A stretch of DNA of 52,864 nt from Paraglaciecola mesophila KMM 241 (GTDB taxonomy: Bacteria; Pseudomonadota; Gammaproteobacteria; Enterobacterales; Alteromonadaceae), in the NCBI RefSeq assembly GCF_000315015.1, contig NZ_BAEP01000011.1:1-52864 (forward strand). Direction: 5' to 3'. A model generated the notes under the pieces. That model worked only from the letters and a program-made list of their open reading frames with translations, was not told the DNA's origin and made no database searches. The position numbers were made by a program, and so were the translations under genes. Numbering within the stretch: position 1 is the stretch's first letter; each line of letters opens with the position of its first letter. Of this stretch, positions 1 through 9,333 are shown in pieces.

Positions 1-255
1 CTGGCCCTTTTCCTTTAATAGCGGAGCAAGAATATTACTGTACCAACCACCGCCAGGCGAAATCTCGGCTACTGCCATGTCTTCCTGAACTTCAAAGAAG
101 CGAAGAGTTTGCTGCGGATGACGGTATTCGTCACGTAAACGTTGTTCGGTAGGGCGCCCTTCATCGGCTAAAGCATCGATAAGGGCATCGGCTTGAGCAA
201 AAGAAGAAGCTAATAACGTAATAGAACAAACTAACTGCGTGGCGCGCTTAAACAT
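1..255 (-). CDS. COG4798-type predicted methyltransferase, N-terminal part (runs off the left edge)
   Basis: Reading leftward from ATG at 255, the frame stays open for 85 codons to the window edge, so only the N-terminus is present. The first ~22 residues are a signal peptide ending near SFAQA. The rest (RDEYRHPQQTLRFFEV, then EISPGGGWYSNILAPLL) matches the start of exported predicted SAM-dependent methyltransferases of COG4798; PGGGWY is the glycine-rich SAM-binding loop. The substrate of this family is not known to me. It lies downstream of purH on the same strand, 157 bp away. Family call from the motif is fairly sure; the function is not. Confidence 0.72.
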   Translation of the reverse strand, partial: MFKRATQLVCSITLLASSFAQADALIDALADEGRPTEQRLRDEYRHPQQTLRFFEVQEDMAVAEISPGGGWYSNILAPLLKEKGQ

Positions 256-412
256 GAGCAAATCCTGTAATGAGTCTTTAAACGGACCTAGTGTAGCGTT
301 TTTTTACGCAACACTAAATATCAAGTAGCTTAAACCTATGTCGTAAATCTGCTCAAATCAGCGAAGAGCGATGGAAGAAACAACGCGCTTCGCTTGCGAT
401 TAATGCAGATAA

Positions 413-2023
413 TTAATGGCGGAAGTGACGCATACCAGTGAATACCATGGCGATACCATGTTCATCCGCTGCGGCGATAACTTCATTATCACGCATAGAA
501 CCCCCGGGCTGTATGACTGCGCTGATCCCAGCTGCGGCAGCGGCATCAATACCGTCACGGAACGGGAAGAACGCATCAGAGGCCATTACAGAACCTTCTA
601 CTTGTAAACCTTCATCAGCTGCTTTAATACCCGCGATTTTGGCTGAGTAAACACGGCTCATTTGGCCTGCGCCGACACCGATTGTCATGCTGTTTTTGCA
701 ATATACAATAGCGTTAGATTTAACGTACTTAGCGACTTTCCAGGTAAACATTAAGTCTTTCAGCTGTTGCTCAGTCGGTTGTACTTTAGTGACAACGGTT
801 AAGTCTTCCATGTCAACCATGCCAAAATCACGTTCCTGAACCAATAAACCGCCGTTTACACGTTTAAAGTCGTAGCCGTCAGTTAACTGGCCTTGCCAAT
901 CGCCGCACGCTAGTAAGCGAAGGTTCTTTTTCGCGGCAACAATCGCGACAGCTTCATCGCTAACGCTAGGGGCAATGATCACTTCTACGAACTGGCGGTC
1001 TACAATCGCTTGCGCTGTTGGGCCATCTAATTCACGGTTAAAAGCAATGATCCCGCCGAATGCTGAGGTTGGGTCTGTTTGGTAAGCGCGGTTGTATGCT
1101 TCAAGTATGTTGTCACCTAACGCTACTCCGCAGGGGTTAGCATGCTTAACGATAACGCACGCAGGCTCTGCAAACTCCTTCACGCACTCTAATGCAGAGT
1201 CGGTGTCGGCGATGTTGTTAAACGACAGCTCTTTGCCTTGTAACTGAGTAGCGGTGGCAACGGAGGCCTCTTGAATGTTGTTTTCTACGTAAAATGCAGC
1301 ATCTTGATGGCTGTTTTCACCGTAGCGTAAATCTTGTTTTTTGCTCATTTGTACATTGAATGTACGGGGGAATGCACTGTGTACATGGCCGCAATCGTCA
1401 GCGCAGCTATCGCCGTGCGCATCGGACTCAATCATGGCGCCGAAATAATTGGCGATCATGCCGTCGTATTCAGCTGTGTGTTCAAATGCAGCGATAGCTA
1501 AATCGAAACGTGTATTGGCTGTTACTGAGCCATTATTGGCTTGCATCTGCTCGGTAACACGGGCGTAGTCTTTAGCGTTGACTACGATAGTCACATCATT
1601 ATGGTTTTTGGCTGCAGCGCGCACCATAGTTGGGCCGCCGATATCAATGTTTTCAATCGCATCTTCAAGGCTGCAATCATCATTGGCAACGGTGGCGGCA
1701 AAAGGATAAAGGTTCACCACGACTAAATCGATTGGGTTTATGTTGTTTTCAGCCATCACTGCTTCATCTTGGCCGCGACGCGCAAGAATGCCGCCGTGAA
1801 TTTTTGGATGCAGGGTTTTTACACGGCCGTCCATGATTTCAGGGTGACCAGTATAAGCAGATGCTTCGATAACGGTTAGCCCGTTGTCTGCTAATAATTT
1901 GGCTGTACCGCCGGTCGATAAAAGCTCAACGCCTTGCTCGGCTAAGAAAGTGGCAAATTCTATAATGCCAGTTTTGTCAGAAACGCTTAATAAAGCGCGG
2001 CGAATAGGTTTTTGAGTCGTCAT
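413..2023 (-). CDS. purH: Bifunctional AICAR transformylase / IMP cyclohydrolase PurH
   Basis: Catalyses the last two steps of purine synthesis: formyl transfer from 10-formyl-THF to AICAR, then closure of FAICAR to IMP, in the cytosol. The 536-residue length is normal. The N-terminal ~200 residues form the MGS-like cyclohydrolase domain ([32 protein letters not shown]), the rest the AICAR transformylase domain, with the catalytic KHANPCG segment near residue 293 and a C-terminal PGGSMRD motif. It starts with ATG 2023. A terminator at 2089-2110 separates it from fis upstream, so it probably has its own promoter in 2024-2088; I see no obvious PurR box there. purD, the frequent partner of purH, does not follow within the window. 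Confidence 0.98.
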   Translation of the reverse strand: MTTQKPIRRALLSVSDKTGIIEFATFLAEQGVELLSTGGTAKLLADNGLTVIEASAYTGHPEIMDGRVKTLHPKIHGGILARRGQDEAVMAENNINPIDLVVVNLYPFAATVANDDCSLEDAIENIDIGGPTMVRAAAKNHNDVTIVVNAKDYARVTEQMQANNGSVTANTRFDLAIAAFEHTAEYDGMIANYFGAMIESDAHGDSCADDCGHVHSAFPRTFNVQMSKKQDLRYGENSHQDAAFYVENNIQEASVATATQLQGKELSFNNIADTDSALECVKEFAEPACVIVKHANPCGVALGDNILEAYNRAYQTDPTSAFGGIIAFNRELDGPTAQAIVDRQFVEVIIAPSVSDEAVAIVAAKKNLRLLACGDWQGQLTDGYDFKRVNGGLLVQERDFGMVDMEDLTVVTKVQPTEQQLKDLMFTWKVAKYVKSNAIVYCKNSMTIGVGAGQMSRVYSAKIAGIKAADEGLQVEGSVMASDAFFPFRDGIDAAAAAGISAVIQPGGSMRDNEVIAAADEHGIAMVFTGMRHFRH

Positions 2024-2086
2024 AGTGTGTTTATCTTCTAAAAAGGATTAACAATGATGCCAGGGGCGCGAAGTATAGCGCATACA

Positions 2087-2115
2087 AAAAGAGCACCCTA
2101 GGGTGCTCTTTCATT
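2087..2115 (-). terminator. Rho-independent terminator after fis (possibly bidirectional)
   Basis: A perfect 22-bp palindrome (2089-2110, arms AAGAGCACCCT) is followed by TTTTTG on the minus strand, ending the dusB-fis transcript. On the plus strand it is followed by TCATTTTTTT, so it may act both ways. Confidence 0.9.
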
Positions 2116-2122
2116 TTTTTGC

Positions 2123-2416
2123 TTAGTTCATGCCGTACTGTTTAAGCTTCTTGCGTAGCGTGCCACGGTTGATGCCTAACATGATTGACGCGCGGGTTTG
2201 GTTTCCGCGAGTGAAAGTCATGATTTCTTCTAACATTGGCGCTTCAACTTCGGCCATTACTAGTTCATACAAATTTTCGATATCTGTGTTGTCTAGTTGC
2301 TTAAGGTACTTATTCACTGCTTGTTTTACAGAGTCACGTAAAGGCTTCTGTGCCTGTGTTTGTGAAGGAGTCGTTACCGTAGTGGTAAAAGGAGAAGTTA
2401 CATTTTGCTCGAACAT
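2123..2416 (-). CDS. fis: Nucleoid-associated DNA-binding protein Fis
   Basis: Fis bends DNA and controls rRNA, tRNA and growth-phase genes as a homodimer. The start is placed at ATG 2416 (MFEQNVTSP), which gives 97 residues and matches the start of E. coli Fis; an upstream in-frame TTG at 2422 is unlikely. The central [18 protein letters not shown] helix and the C-terminal helix-turn-helix ([27 protein letters not shown], quoted in pieces: [12 protein letters not shown] and [12 protein letters not shown]) are nearly identical to the E. coli protein. It follows dusB by about 30 bp and ends at a strong terminator, so it is the second gene of a dusB-fis operon. Confidence 0.98.
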   Translation of the reverse strand: MFEQNVTSPFTTTVTTPSQTQAQKPLRDSVKQAVNKYLKQLDNTDIENLYELVMAEVEAPMLEEIMTFTRGNQTRASIMLGINRGTLRKKLKQYGMN

Positions 2417-2445
2417 ATACAATCTTGCTCTTTAGTTAGTCATCG

Positions 2446-3447
2446 TTAGGCAGCAGGTGATACGAGGTGAGTCGTAGATTCGCCTGCCAAGTGGTCAAAA
2501 TAATGTGCCAATGAATCGAGTTGCTCTGCAGCATCATCAATCGCATTGAACCTAGCTCGGAACTGCCGCTCACGGTCATGTTCCGCTAAATACCAACCCA
2601 CATGTTTGCGGGCTATCCGCGCTCCCTTAAATTCACCGTAAAATTGGTGAACATTGGCTACGTGCGCCATTAATACATTGCGCACTTCACTTAATGGGGG
2701 CGAAGGCAGTATTTCGCCAGTTTGCAGAAAGTGTTGAATTTGGCGAAATATCCAAGGGTTACCTTGGGCACCTCGGCCTATCATCAACGCATCTGCATTG
2801 GTGTATTCCAGCACGTGTTTTGCACTGTGCACGCAGGTAATATCACCGTTAGCAACGACGGGTATCGACACGGCCTGTTTAATGGCTTTAATGGTGTCGT
2901 ACTCAGCGTTACCTTTGTACATACAGGCCCGGGTGCGACCATGAACTGCTAAAGATTGAATACCGTTTTGTTCGGCGATCTTTGCAATTTGCACCCCGTT
3001 GCGATTGTCCGTATTCCAACCTGTGCGTATTTTTAACGTTACCGGAACCTGCACCGCTTCGACCACTGATTGAACTATTCGCTCAACCAATTGTGGATCT
3101 TGCAATAGTGCAGAGCCTGCCAACTTCTTATTTACTTTCTTAGCCGGACACCCCATGTTGATATCAACAATTTGGGCACCGTTGTCCACGTTAAACTGTG
3201 CCGCTTGAGCCATTAATAATGGATCAGCGCCAGCAATCTGAACTGCGCGGATCCCTTTTTCACCTACATGATCCATACGTTGCTTGGATTTACTTGACCG
3301 CCATACATCAGGATTAGACGACAGCATTTCAGATACCACCAAGCCTGCACCCATGCGTTTGCATAATTGCCGGAAAGGCCTATCTGTCACACCTGCCATA
3401 GGCGCCAGAATCAAATTGTTTTCAAGCTTGTAAGGACCAATCTGCAT
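2446..3447 (-). CDS. dusB: tRNA-dihydrouridine synthase B
   Basis: FMN enzyme that reduces specific uridines in the tRNA D-loop using NADPH. The 333-residue protein has the TIM-barrel start [13 protein letters not shown], the catalytic-cysteine segment [20 protein letters not shown] (Cys near residue 100), and the FMN-phosphate loop around [14 protein letters not shown]. It is first in the dusB-fis operon, the usual gammaproteobacterial arrangement in which fis is translated from the dusB transcript. prmA, often just upstream, is absent; the next gene is a DUF962 protein about 310 bp away. Confidence 0.97.
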   Translation of the reverse strand: MQIGPYKLENNLILAPMAGVTDRPFRQLCKRMGAGLVVSEMLSSNPDVWRSSKSKQRMDHVGEKGIRAVQIAGADPLLMAQAAQFNVDNGAQIVDINMGCPAKKVNKKLAGSALLQDPQLVERIVQSVVEAVQVPVTLKIRTGWNTDNRNGVQIAKIAEQNGIQSLAVHGRTRACMYKGNAEYDTIKAIKQAVSIPVVANGDITCVHSAKHVLEYTNADALMIGRGAQGNPWIFRQIQHFLQTGEILPSPPLSEVRNVLMAHVANVHQFYGEFKGARIARKHVGWYLAEHDRERQFRARFNAIDDAAEQLDSLAHYFDHLAGESTTHLVSPAA

Positions 3448-3758
3448 AATTCAAAACGCGAAATCGCGCAAAAACTGTCCGGTTTGCAAAAAAGGGCGGC
3501 AAGTTTACGGTTTTTTTACAGACTTGAAAAGGCTATATTTTGAACAAATTGTCAGTTTTTTTAACGTTTTGGGCTTGACACTTATAGAACATGGCAAATT
3601 TCCCATGTCCTCACTTTATGCTGAGTGATATCTGAGCAGCTGTGTAAATTAAATGTAGCCGAACTGGCAGGGATGTTACACAGAAACCCTACCATTACTG
3701 GGGTTAAGAGGTTGTGATGGCAAGAGCAAGATAAGATTGAGAGAAGGTCGAAAACAAA
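3448..3758. other. Intergenic region carrying the dusB-fis promoter area
   Basis: About 310 bp with no gene. Read toward dusB it is AT-rich with a GC-rich block (gccgccc, around 3495-3505) close to the start, as expected for a stringently controlled fis-type promoter, but no clear -35/-10 pair could be assigned. The half near 3640-3758 holds no recognisable element. Confidence 0.4.
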
Positions 3759-4064
3759 TTAAAATTTAATTTTTCCCGTGAGCATGTCTTTGAACATCAC
3801 CCAGTCCCCTAGGAAACTATAAAAAGGGTAGGTAAACGTGGCGGGCTTATTGTGTTCGTAGAAAAAATGCCCAACCCAAGCGAAACCATAACCTAATACA
3901 GGAATAAGCCACAGCAGGGCAAATTGAGCAGTCAACACTGCGTATATAATGGTGAAGATAATCAGACTAGAACCCACAAAGTGTAACCGTCGGCAAACAG
4001 TGTCTTGATGTTCACTTAGGTAATAAGGATAAAAATCAGCAAAGCTTTGGTATTTCTGTGGCAC
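3759..4064 (-). CDS. DUF962 / Mpo1-like small membrane protein
   Basis: 101 residues, two or three membrane segments (about 30-48, 51-66), with family signatures FYPYYLSEHQDTVCRRLHF, GYGFAWVGHFFYEHNKPATF and GDWVMFKDMLTGK. The family is named after yeast Mpo1 (Ygl010w), a dioxygenase acting on 2-hydroxy fatty acids; short bacterial members of about 100 residues are common but their activity is unproven. The start is GTG 4064, with an AAGGGG Shine-Dalgarno. That SD is part of a small GGGG-AAA-CCCC hairpin just before the start codon, which might lower translation. It stands alone, divergent from cnoX. Confidence 0.85.
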   Translation of the reverse strand: MPQKYQSFADFYPYYLSEHQDTVCRRLHFVGSSLIIFTIIYAVLTAQFALLWLIPVLGYGFAWVGHFFYEHNKPATFTYPFYSFLGDWVMFKDMLTGKIKF

Positions 4065-4230
4065 GGGGTTTCCCCTTCATTATATGTTCTAATAAACTAG
4101 ACGTTAGCACGGGCAATATTGGTGAGATTGTCTAATAGGCGACAGTCTTGCCTTTTCAAAGGTAGAAAACGACTTGAGTTTGGCGTAAACGACCCCACCA
4201 TTTGTTCATCATTAGCATAAGAGATTTAAC

Positions 4231-5076
4231 ATGCAAAATAGCGTAGACATTACCATTGAGAATTTTCAGCAAGTCATCTTGCAAGAATCAGCCACCAAAT
4301 TGGTTATGGTTGAATTTTGGGCTCAAGGTTATGAGCCTAGTGAGCAACTAGCGCCAGTATTGCAAGCGATTGCGAGCAAACAAGGTGAAAATTTATTACA
4401 TGCTCGAGTGGATTGTCAGGCACAGCCAGATATTACTGCGCAATTTGGCGTGCAAAACCTGCCTACGGTTATGTTGATTAAAGATGGACAACCTGTTGAT
4501 GGCTTTGCCGGTGTTGAAAGTGAAGCGAATGTTCAAGCCATGTTAGATAAACACTTACCTAAGCCTCAAGACGAGTTATTTGCCCAAGCCACTGCCATGG
4601 CAGAGCAAGCCAATTACCAAGAAGCGTTTACCCTTGTGAAGCAGGCGTTCGATTTAGACCCTAACCGAGCTGATATCAAGTTGCTCTTGGCGGATTGCCA
4701 AGTAGAAGTAGGGCAGGTGAATCAAGCTAAAGAAATATTAGCGACCATTGGCTTGGTGGATCAAGACGGATATTACCGCGCTATTTTGGGTAAAATTGAA
4801 TTGGCCGAGCAAGCAGCTGAGTCTCCCGAAATTATTGCTTTACAGCAAGCACTGGAAAGTGACCCAGATAACCTAGATTTAAAAGTGAAATTGGCAGTGC
4901 AATTGCGTCAAGCTAATCAAATCGAAGAAGCATTAGGCTTGATGCATTCTGTTTTATTGAAAGATTTGAACTTTGAAGATGCTAAAAAGTTGATGTTAGA
5001 TATGATCAATGCTCTGCCAGATGGTGAGCCTCTTAAATCTCAATATCGCCGTAAGGTTTATAGTCTGCTTTATTAA
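4231..5076 (+). CDS. cnoX: CnoX/YbbN-type thioredoxin-fold co-chaperone
   Basis: 281 residues: an N-terminal thioredoxin fold (about 1-110) followed by a TPR-like helical domain (about 115-281), the architecture of E. coli CnoX (YbbN), a holdase that hands clients to DnaK and GroEL. In E. coli the thioredoxin site is SQHC. Here the equivalent stretch is FWAQGYEPSEQL, so both cysteine positions are lost and no redox activity is expected, while the cis-proline region NLPTVMLIKDGQPVDGF is kept. Single gene with its own terminator at 5093-5123. Confidence 0.92.
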   Translation: MQNSVDITIENFQQVILQESATKLVMVEFWAQGYEPSEQLAPVLQAIASKQGENLLHARVDCQAQPDITAQFGVQNLPTVMLIKDGQPVDGFAGVESEANVQAMLDKHLPKPQDELFAQATAMAEQANYQEAFTLVKQAFDLDPNRADIKLLLADCQVEVGQVNQAKEILATIGLVDQDGYYRAILGKIELAEQAAESPEIIALQQALESDPDNLDLKVKLAVQLRQANQIEEALGLMHSVLLKDLNFEDAKKLMLDMINALPDGEPLKSQYRRKVYSLLY

Positions 5077-5092
5077 AAACAGGTAAATTCAA

Positions 5093-5124
5093 AATACCAA
5101 GGATTGTTTCCTTGGTATTTTTTT
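5093..5124 (+). terminator. Rho-independent terminator after cnoX
   Basis: An 11-bp stem (aataccaagga / tccttggtatt) with a 5-nt loop is followed by a run of T. It sits between the convergent cnoX and LysR genes. Confidence 0.92.
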
Positions 5125-5170
5125 GTCTGTTTTTCACCGTGCTATGGGTATTTCAGGACATATTGCGGGT

Positions 5171-6055
5171 CTAGCAGTGGCTGAAAGCCTGCTTTACAAA
5201 TTCGAAGAAGGCTTCGGCTTTACGGGTTGCTAAACTATTTTGCGGGCGTAAAAACCACACTGGAGCTTCTGGCGAAGCAAGTACGTTGGGCAATACTTCA
5301 ACTAATTCCCCCGTTTCGATGCAGCGCTTAATCGCAATTTCCGATTTTATGCCAATGCCGTGACCCGCACGCAGGGCTTGGGTCATGTTGTCAGAATTAG
5401 AAATGGTAAACCGAGTTTTGGTATTCAAGGCAAATACGCTGCCATCATTATGTAAGAGTTTAAGCTGTTTTTGCCATGGCAGGGCGACAAAACGGTGCTC
5501 GGTCAGTGCTTGTACGTCGATAATAGGTGGGTGTTGTGCTAGGTAATGGGGCGAAGCACATAAGATCCGCTTGTTATTCACTATTTTGCGCGCCAGTAAT
5601 CCTGAGTTTGCAAGGGTACCCACCCGAATAGCGACATCTTGGGCGTCGTCCACTACATTAACGAACTGATCAGTCACCAGAAAATCTAAAATAACGTCAG
5701 GGTATTGCTGCTCAAATGTGACTAGGTTAGGCAGAATATAAATCGAAAATATCCAAGGTGGCAGTGTCACCCGCAATCGCCCGCTAATCGCATTGTCTCT
5801 GGCGCCAATGGCAAACTCGGCATCATACAAGGCAGCTAAAATATCTCCCACACGTTGATAAAACTCTTCCCCCTCGGCCGATGGGCGCACATTCCGGCTA
5901 TCTCTAAATACTAAAACAGTGCCCAGAATGCGTTCAAGTTTAGACAGTCTATGGCTGACTGTGGCCGGGGATATGTTCAAAGCGCTGGCCGCAGAAACCA
6001 CACCTTTGTTTTCCACTATGGCGATAAAGGTTTCTAACTCATTGATTGTGTACAT
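5171..6055 (-). CDS. LysR-family transcriptional regulator
   Basis: 294 residues with an N-terminal winged helix-turn-helix (about 2-60; FIAIVENKGVVSAASALNIS then PATVSHRLSKLERILG) and a C-terminal LysR substrate-binding domain (about 88-290). The pattern LRVTLPPWIFSIYILPNLVTF is typical of the CrgA-like subgroup. It is divergent from the peroxiredoxin-like gene at 6187 with 131 bp between them, the usual geometry for LysR control of the neighbour. An imperfect AAACC-N8-GGTTT repeat (6090-6107) lies in that gap and could be a binding site. The effector cannot be read from the sequence. Confidence 0.93.
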   Translation of the reverse strand: MYTINELETFIAIVENKGVVSAASALNISPATVSHRLSKLERILGTVLVFRDSRNVRPSAEGEEFYQRVGDILAALYDAEFAIGARDNAISGRLRVTLPPWIFSIYILPNLVTFEQQYPDVILDFLVTDQFVNVVDDAQDVAIRVGTLANSGLLARKIVNNKRILCASPHYLAQHPPIIDVQALTEHRFVALPWQKQLKLLHNDGSVFALNTKTRFTISNSDNMTQALRAGHGIGIKSEIAIKRCIETGELVEVLPNVLASPEAPVWFLRPQNSLATRKAEAFFEFVKQAFSHC

Positions 6056-6186
6056 TAAGAGGGCCGATGTTTGATAATTCGAAAATATTAAACCATGCTT
6101 TCGGTTTTACCTGCTAGGTTTTAATTTGTCTAACCCCATATCTTACCCATACACAATGAACATTGTAATTTAAGCAGGAGACAATC

Positions 6187-6837
6187 ATGTCGTTACAGGC
6201 ACAAATAGCCGAATACGAAAAACAGAAGAATGCCACAGCGCCCAAAGACGTCTTGAACGTCATGGCCTTAGCTACTAGTGACTTGATGGCGACGGGTATT
6301 TCTTCTGATGCCTTGCAAGTGGGGGATTACGCGCCTGATTTTAGTTTACCAAATGTGCATGGCGAGCTCGTCACGTTAGCTGAAATGCTAGCCCATGGGC
6401 CGGTGGTGTTAAATTTCTATCGCGGTGGTTGGTGTCCTTATTGCAACTACGAGCTTCGAGCGTTTGAAGAAGTGCTGGAACGCATCGAAGATTTAGGCGC
6501 GCAGCTGGTGGCGGTATCGCCTGAAACCCCAGATAACTCACTCACCACCAAAGATAAAAACGAGCTGTCTTACGCTGTATTGTCAGATGTGGGCAACAAT
6601 GTGACGAATGACTATGGCTTGGTATTTAGCCTAGATGAGCGCTTACGCCCTATTTATGACCAGTCTGGCGTGGATCTTCCCGCTTTTAACGGTGACAACA
6701 CCTTCAATCTGCCTATGCCTGCAACGTATGTCATCAACCAAAGTGGTCAAATTGTATATGCGTTCGTATCTGAGGATTACACTAAGCGATCTGAGCCGTC
6801 TGAGGTCGTAAAAATTTTAACTACACTTGATAACTAA
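6187..6837 (+). CDS. AhpC/TSA peroxiredoxin-like protein
   Basis: 216 residues with a thioredoxin fold and the segment VLNFYRGGWCPYCNYELRAFEE, which carries a CPYC pair near residues 84-87. This is the peroxiredoxin-like family in which the first Cys occupies the peroxidatic position. It probably reduces peroxides in the cytosol; no signal peptide is seen. A GCAGGAG ribosome site precedes ATG 6187. It is followed after 15 bp by the exported HAD gene, so they are likely co-transcribed, probably under the divergent LysR regulator. Confidence 0.88.
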   Translation: MSLQAQIAEYEKQKNATAPKDVLNVMALATSDLMATGISSDALQVGDYAPDFSLPNVHGELVTLAEMLAHGPVVLNFYRGGWCPYCNYELRAFEEVLERIEDLGAQLVAVSPETPDNSLTTKDKNELSYAVLSDVGNNVTNDYGLVFSLDERLRPIYDQSGVDLPAFNGDNTFNLPMPATYVINQSGQIVYAFVSEDYTKRSEPSEVVKILTTLDN

Positions 6838-6852
6838 CCAGAGTACCTATTT

Positions 6853-7608
6853 ATGCACTTAGCAAAACGAACGCGGTTGCTCACGCTAACCTTTCTTTTC
6901 TTTTCATTATTAGGAGCGAATTTTATGGCTCATGCAGCCCCCAAACCTAAAGTTATTATTTTCGATGTAAACGAAACCCTTCTCGATTTAGAAACCATGC
7001 GCACCTCAATTGGTAAGGCTTTGGATGGTCAAGAAGAACTAACGACCTTGTGGTTTTCAACTATGTTGCATCATTCACTCGTGACTACAGTGACAGGGGA
7101 CTACCAAGATTTCGGTAAAATTGGCGTAGCGGCGTTAATGATGGTGGCGCAGAACAACAATATCAATATTACCGAAGAGCAAGCGGTAACGGCGATTAAA
7201 ACACCACTATTATCTTTACCTGCTCATCCTGATGTTAAGGCAGGTTTGACCGCTCTTAAAGCGCAAGGATTCAAAATTGTTAGTTTGACCAATTCATCTA
7301 ACAACGGTGTGGAGACTCAGTTTAAAAATGCTGGCTTAACGGATTACTTCGATAAGCGCATGAGCATTGAAGACATTAAAGTCTACAAACCTGATTTGCG
7401 TTCATATGCATGGGCGCTTGAGCAATTAAACGTTAAACCTGAAGAAGCCTTAATGGTCGCTGCCCACGGGTGGGGTATAGCCGGTGCAAAGGCTGCAGGG
7501 TTGCAAACTGCGTTTGTAGCGCGCCCAGGAAAAGCGCTTTATCCATTGGCGCAAAAGCCAGATTATATCGTGAAAGACTTGAGCGAATTGGTTGAAATAT
7601 TAAAGTAA
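6853..7608 (+). CDS. Exported haloacid-dehalogenase type II-like hydrolase
   Basis: 251 residues. Residues 1-28 form a signal peptide (hydrophobic LTLTFLFFSLLGANF, cleavage near AHAA-PK), then a HAD fold: motif I FDVNETLLDL (nucleophile Asp in FDVNET), motif II VSLTNSSNN, and Lys in KVYKPD. Motif III normally reads AAHGWDxxGA; here it is AAHGWGIAGA (GGT codon), so the conserved acidic residue is missing. A dehalogenase assignment is therefore doubtful: it may be inactive or have another role. Second gene after the peroxiredoxin-like gene, ending in a strong terminator at 7670-7704. Confidence 0.85.
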   Translation: MHLAKRTRLLTLTFLFFSLLGANFMAHAAPKPKVIIFDVNETLLDLETMRTSIGKALDGQEELTTLWFSTMLHHSLVTTVTGDYQDFGKIGVAALMMVAQNNNINITEEQAVTAIKTPLLSLPAHPDVKAGLTALKAQGFKIVSLTNSSNNGVETQFKNAGLTDYFDKRMSIEDIKVYKPDLRSYAWALEQLNVKPEEALMVAAHGWGIAGAKAAGLQTAFVARPGKALYPLAQKPDYIVKDLSELVEILK

Positions 7609-7669
7609 GCTGATGGCATAACGTCAGGTGTTTATCCATACACACCTTCAGGCTAAAAGTATTTTTTAC

Positions 7670-7704
7670 GCCCCCTAGTGACTCGCAGCCCTAGGGGGCT
7701 TTTT
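7670..7704 (+). terminator. Rho-independent terminator after the HAD gene
   Basis: A perfect 9-bp stem (gccccctag / ctagggggc, 7670-7678 and 7691-7699) is followed by five T. It lies inside what would be the N-terminal extension of the next open frame, which argues that the esterase starts downstream at 7789. Confidence 0.92.
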
Positions 7705-7788
7705 CGATCGTGTATGCATTTTTGCGCTTTCCAGCAGCGTAATTGTCTTTATACTCGAGGTAGGTTAAACCTAAAAAATAATAATAAA

Positions 7789-8715
7789 ATGCAAAAAATA
7801 TTCGTGGGGATACTACTGGTCGTTGTGGGATTGCTCGTGTGGCTTGGGGCGTGTTTATTACAAGACAGTCGAAGCACGGGCTTAGCTATTTTTAACAATA
7901 CACTTAAACTGATTGACCCCATCACAGTCAATTATGATATCGCCTTTGGCGATGAGTCTTGGCAAACCTTAGATGTGTACCCAAGCGACAACTCTCACCC
8001 AGTGGCGCCGGTTATCGTATTTATTCACGGTGGAGGTTGGAATTGGGGTGACAAGTCCATGTATTATTTCGTTGCTCATGCATTTGTCTCACGTGGTTAC
8101 ACTGTGGTTATTCCTGACTATGTAAAATACCCTGAAGGTCACTTTCCCCAGTTTATAGAAGATGGTGCAAAGACACTTGTTTGGGTAAAAGAAAATATCT
8201 CCCGTTACAACGGTAACCCACAACAAATCTATCTCGCAGGGCATTCAGCGGGCGCGCACACCGGCGCGCTACTAATGACGGACAAACGCTATTTGGCTGA
8301 CGTCGGCATGTCGGTTGGGGATATCAGCGGCTTTGCAGGCATAGCTGGGCCTTATGCGTTCACCCCGGATTCACCTGAATATATCGCCACCTTCGGTGAA
8401 GAGAATTTTCACACAATGAAAGCCACCAGCCACGTTGATGGCAACGAGCCACCCATGTTGCTGTTACATGCACGGGGTGACTCGGCCGTGGGTGAATTCA
8501 ATCAACAACAGTTAGCACAAGCCCTACAACAAGCACAGCAGCCAGTGCAAACACGGTTGTACGGTGAAGGTATTAATCACATCAACATATTATTAAAGCT
8601 TCATCCTTGGTTCGCAGGTAGTGTCGATACTGGCCATGACATTGACGAGTTTTTCCAATTGCTCAGTACGCAGCAATTTAACGAGCAGCGGCCTGTCTCT
8701 CAAGGGCTCGATTAA
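7789..8715 (+). CDS. Membrane-anchored alpha/beta hydrolase (carboxylesterase/lipase-like)
   Basis: 308 residues from ATG 7789. The frame is open further upstream (to 7678) but that part overlaps the terminator of the previous gene and has no protein-like features. An N-terminal hydrophobic helix (FVGILLVVVGLLVWLGACLL) suggests an inner-membrane anchor or uncleaved signal. The hydrolase has the oxyanion-hole motif FIHGGGWNWGDK, the nucleophile elbow LAGHSAGAH, and a C-terminal acid/His region (HARGDSAV; GINHINI). Members of this BD-FAE/HSL-like group cleave short acyl esters; the substrate is unknown. It is followed 18 bp later by the pentapeptide gene. Confidence 0.88.
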   Translation: MQKIFVGILLVVVGLLVWLGACLLQDSRSTGLAIFNNTLKLIDPITVNYDIAFGDESWQTLDVYPSDNSHPVAPVIVFIHGGGWNWGDKSMYYFVAHAFVSRGYTVVIPDYVKYPEGHFPQFIEDGAKTLVWVKENISRYNGNPQQIYLAGHSAGAHTGALLMTDKRYLADVGMSVGDISGFAGIAGPYAFTPDSPEYIATFGEENFHTMKATSHVDGNEPPMLLLHARGDSAVGEFNQQQLAQALQQAQQPVQTRLYGEGINHINILLKLHPWFAGSVDTGHDIDEFFQLLSTQQFNEQRPVSQGLD

Positions 8716-8733
8716 TAGGTGTAGCTAACCGAA

Positions 8734-9333
8734 GTGGATAATCTATTGGAAACCGAATATTACGATGACGACATCGATTATCAGCACCCCTTAGCCAGTG
8801 AATCCTGTTGGGAAAGCGCGAGATTCGAGCAGTGCAGGTTCAAAAAGCTTGATATGAGCGAAGGGAAATGGCGCTTTTGTATATTTGATGAATGTGAATT
8901 TATTGACTGTGATTTGTCGCTTCTGATCTTAAACAATAGCCAGTTTCACAGTGCCATTTTTATTCGCTGTAAATTGTTAGGTGTTGACTGGACGCAAGCA
9001 GATTGGACTACTCATTTGGGAAAACCACCAAAATTTAAAGACTGCATACTCAATTCAGGTTCTTTTTTTGGATTAGCCCTGGGCGCAATACAGCTCCTTA
9101 ATTGCATAGTGCATGACGTCGACTTTACTGAATCCAGTTTGGTTAAAGCGCGTTTTATAGGCAGTGAGTTAAATCAAAGCCGCTTTTATAATACGAATTT
9201 AACTTCAGCTGATTTCACTCAAGCCCAAGGCTATCAAATCGACGTGAGACAAAATCGTGTAGATAAGGCTCGTTTCTCCCGCATTGAGGCGTTGGGATTG
9301 TTGGGAGCATTAGGGATTGAGTTAGTAGATTAG
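8734..9333 (+). CDS. Pentapeptide-repeat protein
   Basis: 199 residues from a GTG start with many A(D/N)LxX-type pentapeptides (SCWESARFEQCRFKKLDMSE, LSLLILNNSQFHSAIFIRCK, SSLVKARFIGSELNQSRFYN), predicting a right-handed quadrilateral beta-helix. A non-repetitive insert (about 90-105) and a C-terminal helix (IEALGLLGALGIELVD) resemble the layout of Qnr/McbG-type proteins, which mimic DNA and protect gyrase. Qnr membership is only a possibility; a general pentapeptide protein is the safer call. No ribosome site is obvious, so it may be translationally coupled to the esterase 18 bp upstream. Confidence 0.85.
   Translation: MDNLLETEYYDDDIDYQHPLASESCWESARFEQCRFKKLDMSEGKWRFCIFDECEFIDCDLSLLILNNSQFHSAIFIRCKLLGVDWTQADWTTHLGKPPKFKDCILNSGSFFGLALGAIQLLNCIVHDVDFTESSLVKARFIGSELNQSRFYNTNLTSADFTQAQGYQIDVRQNRVDKARFSRIEALGLLGALGIELVD

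Noticed and set aside
7678-7788. 37-codon N-terminal extension of the esterase
   Set aside because: It contains the right arm of the previous gene's terminator and lacks a ribosome site.
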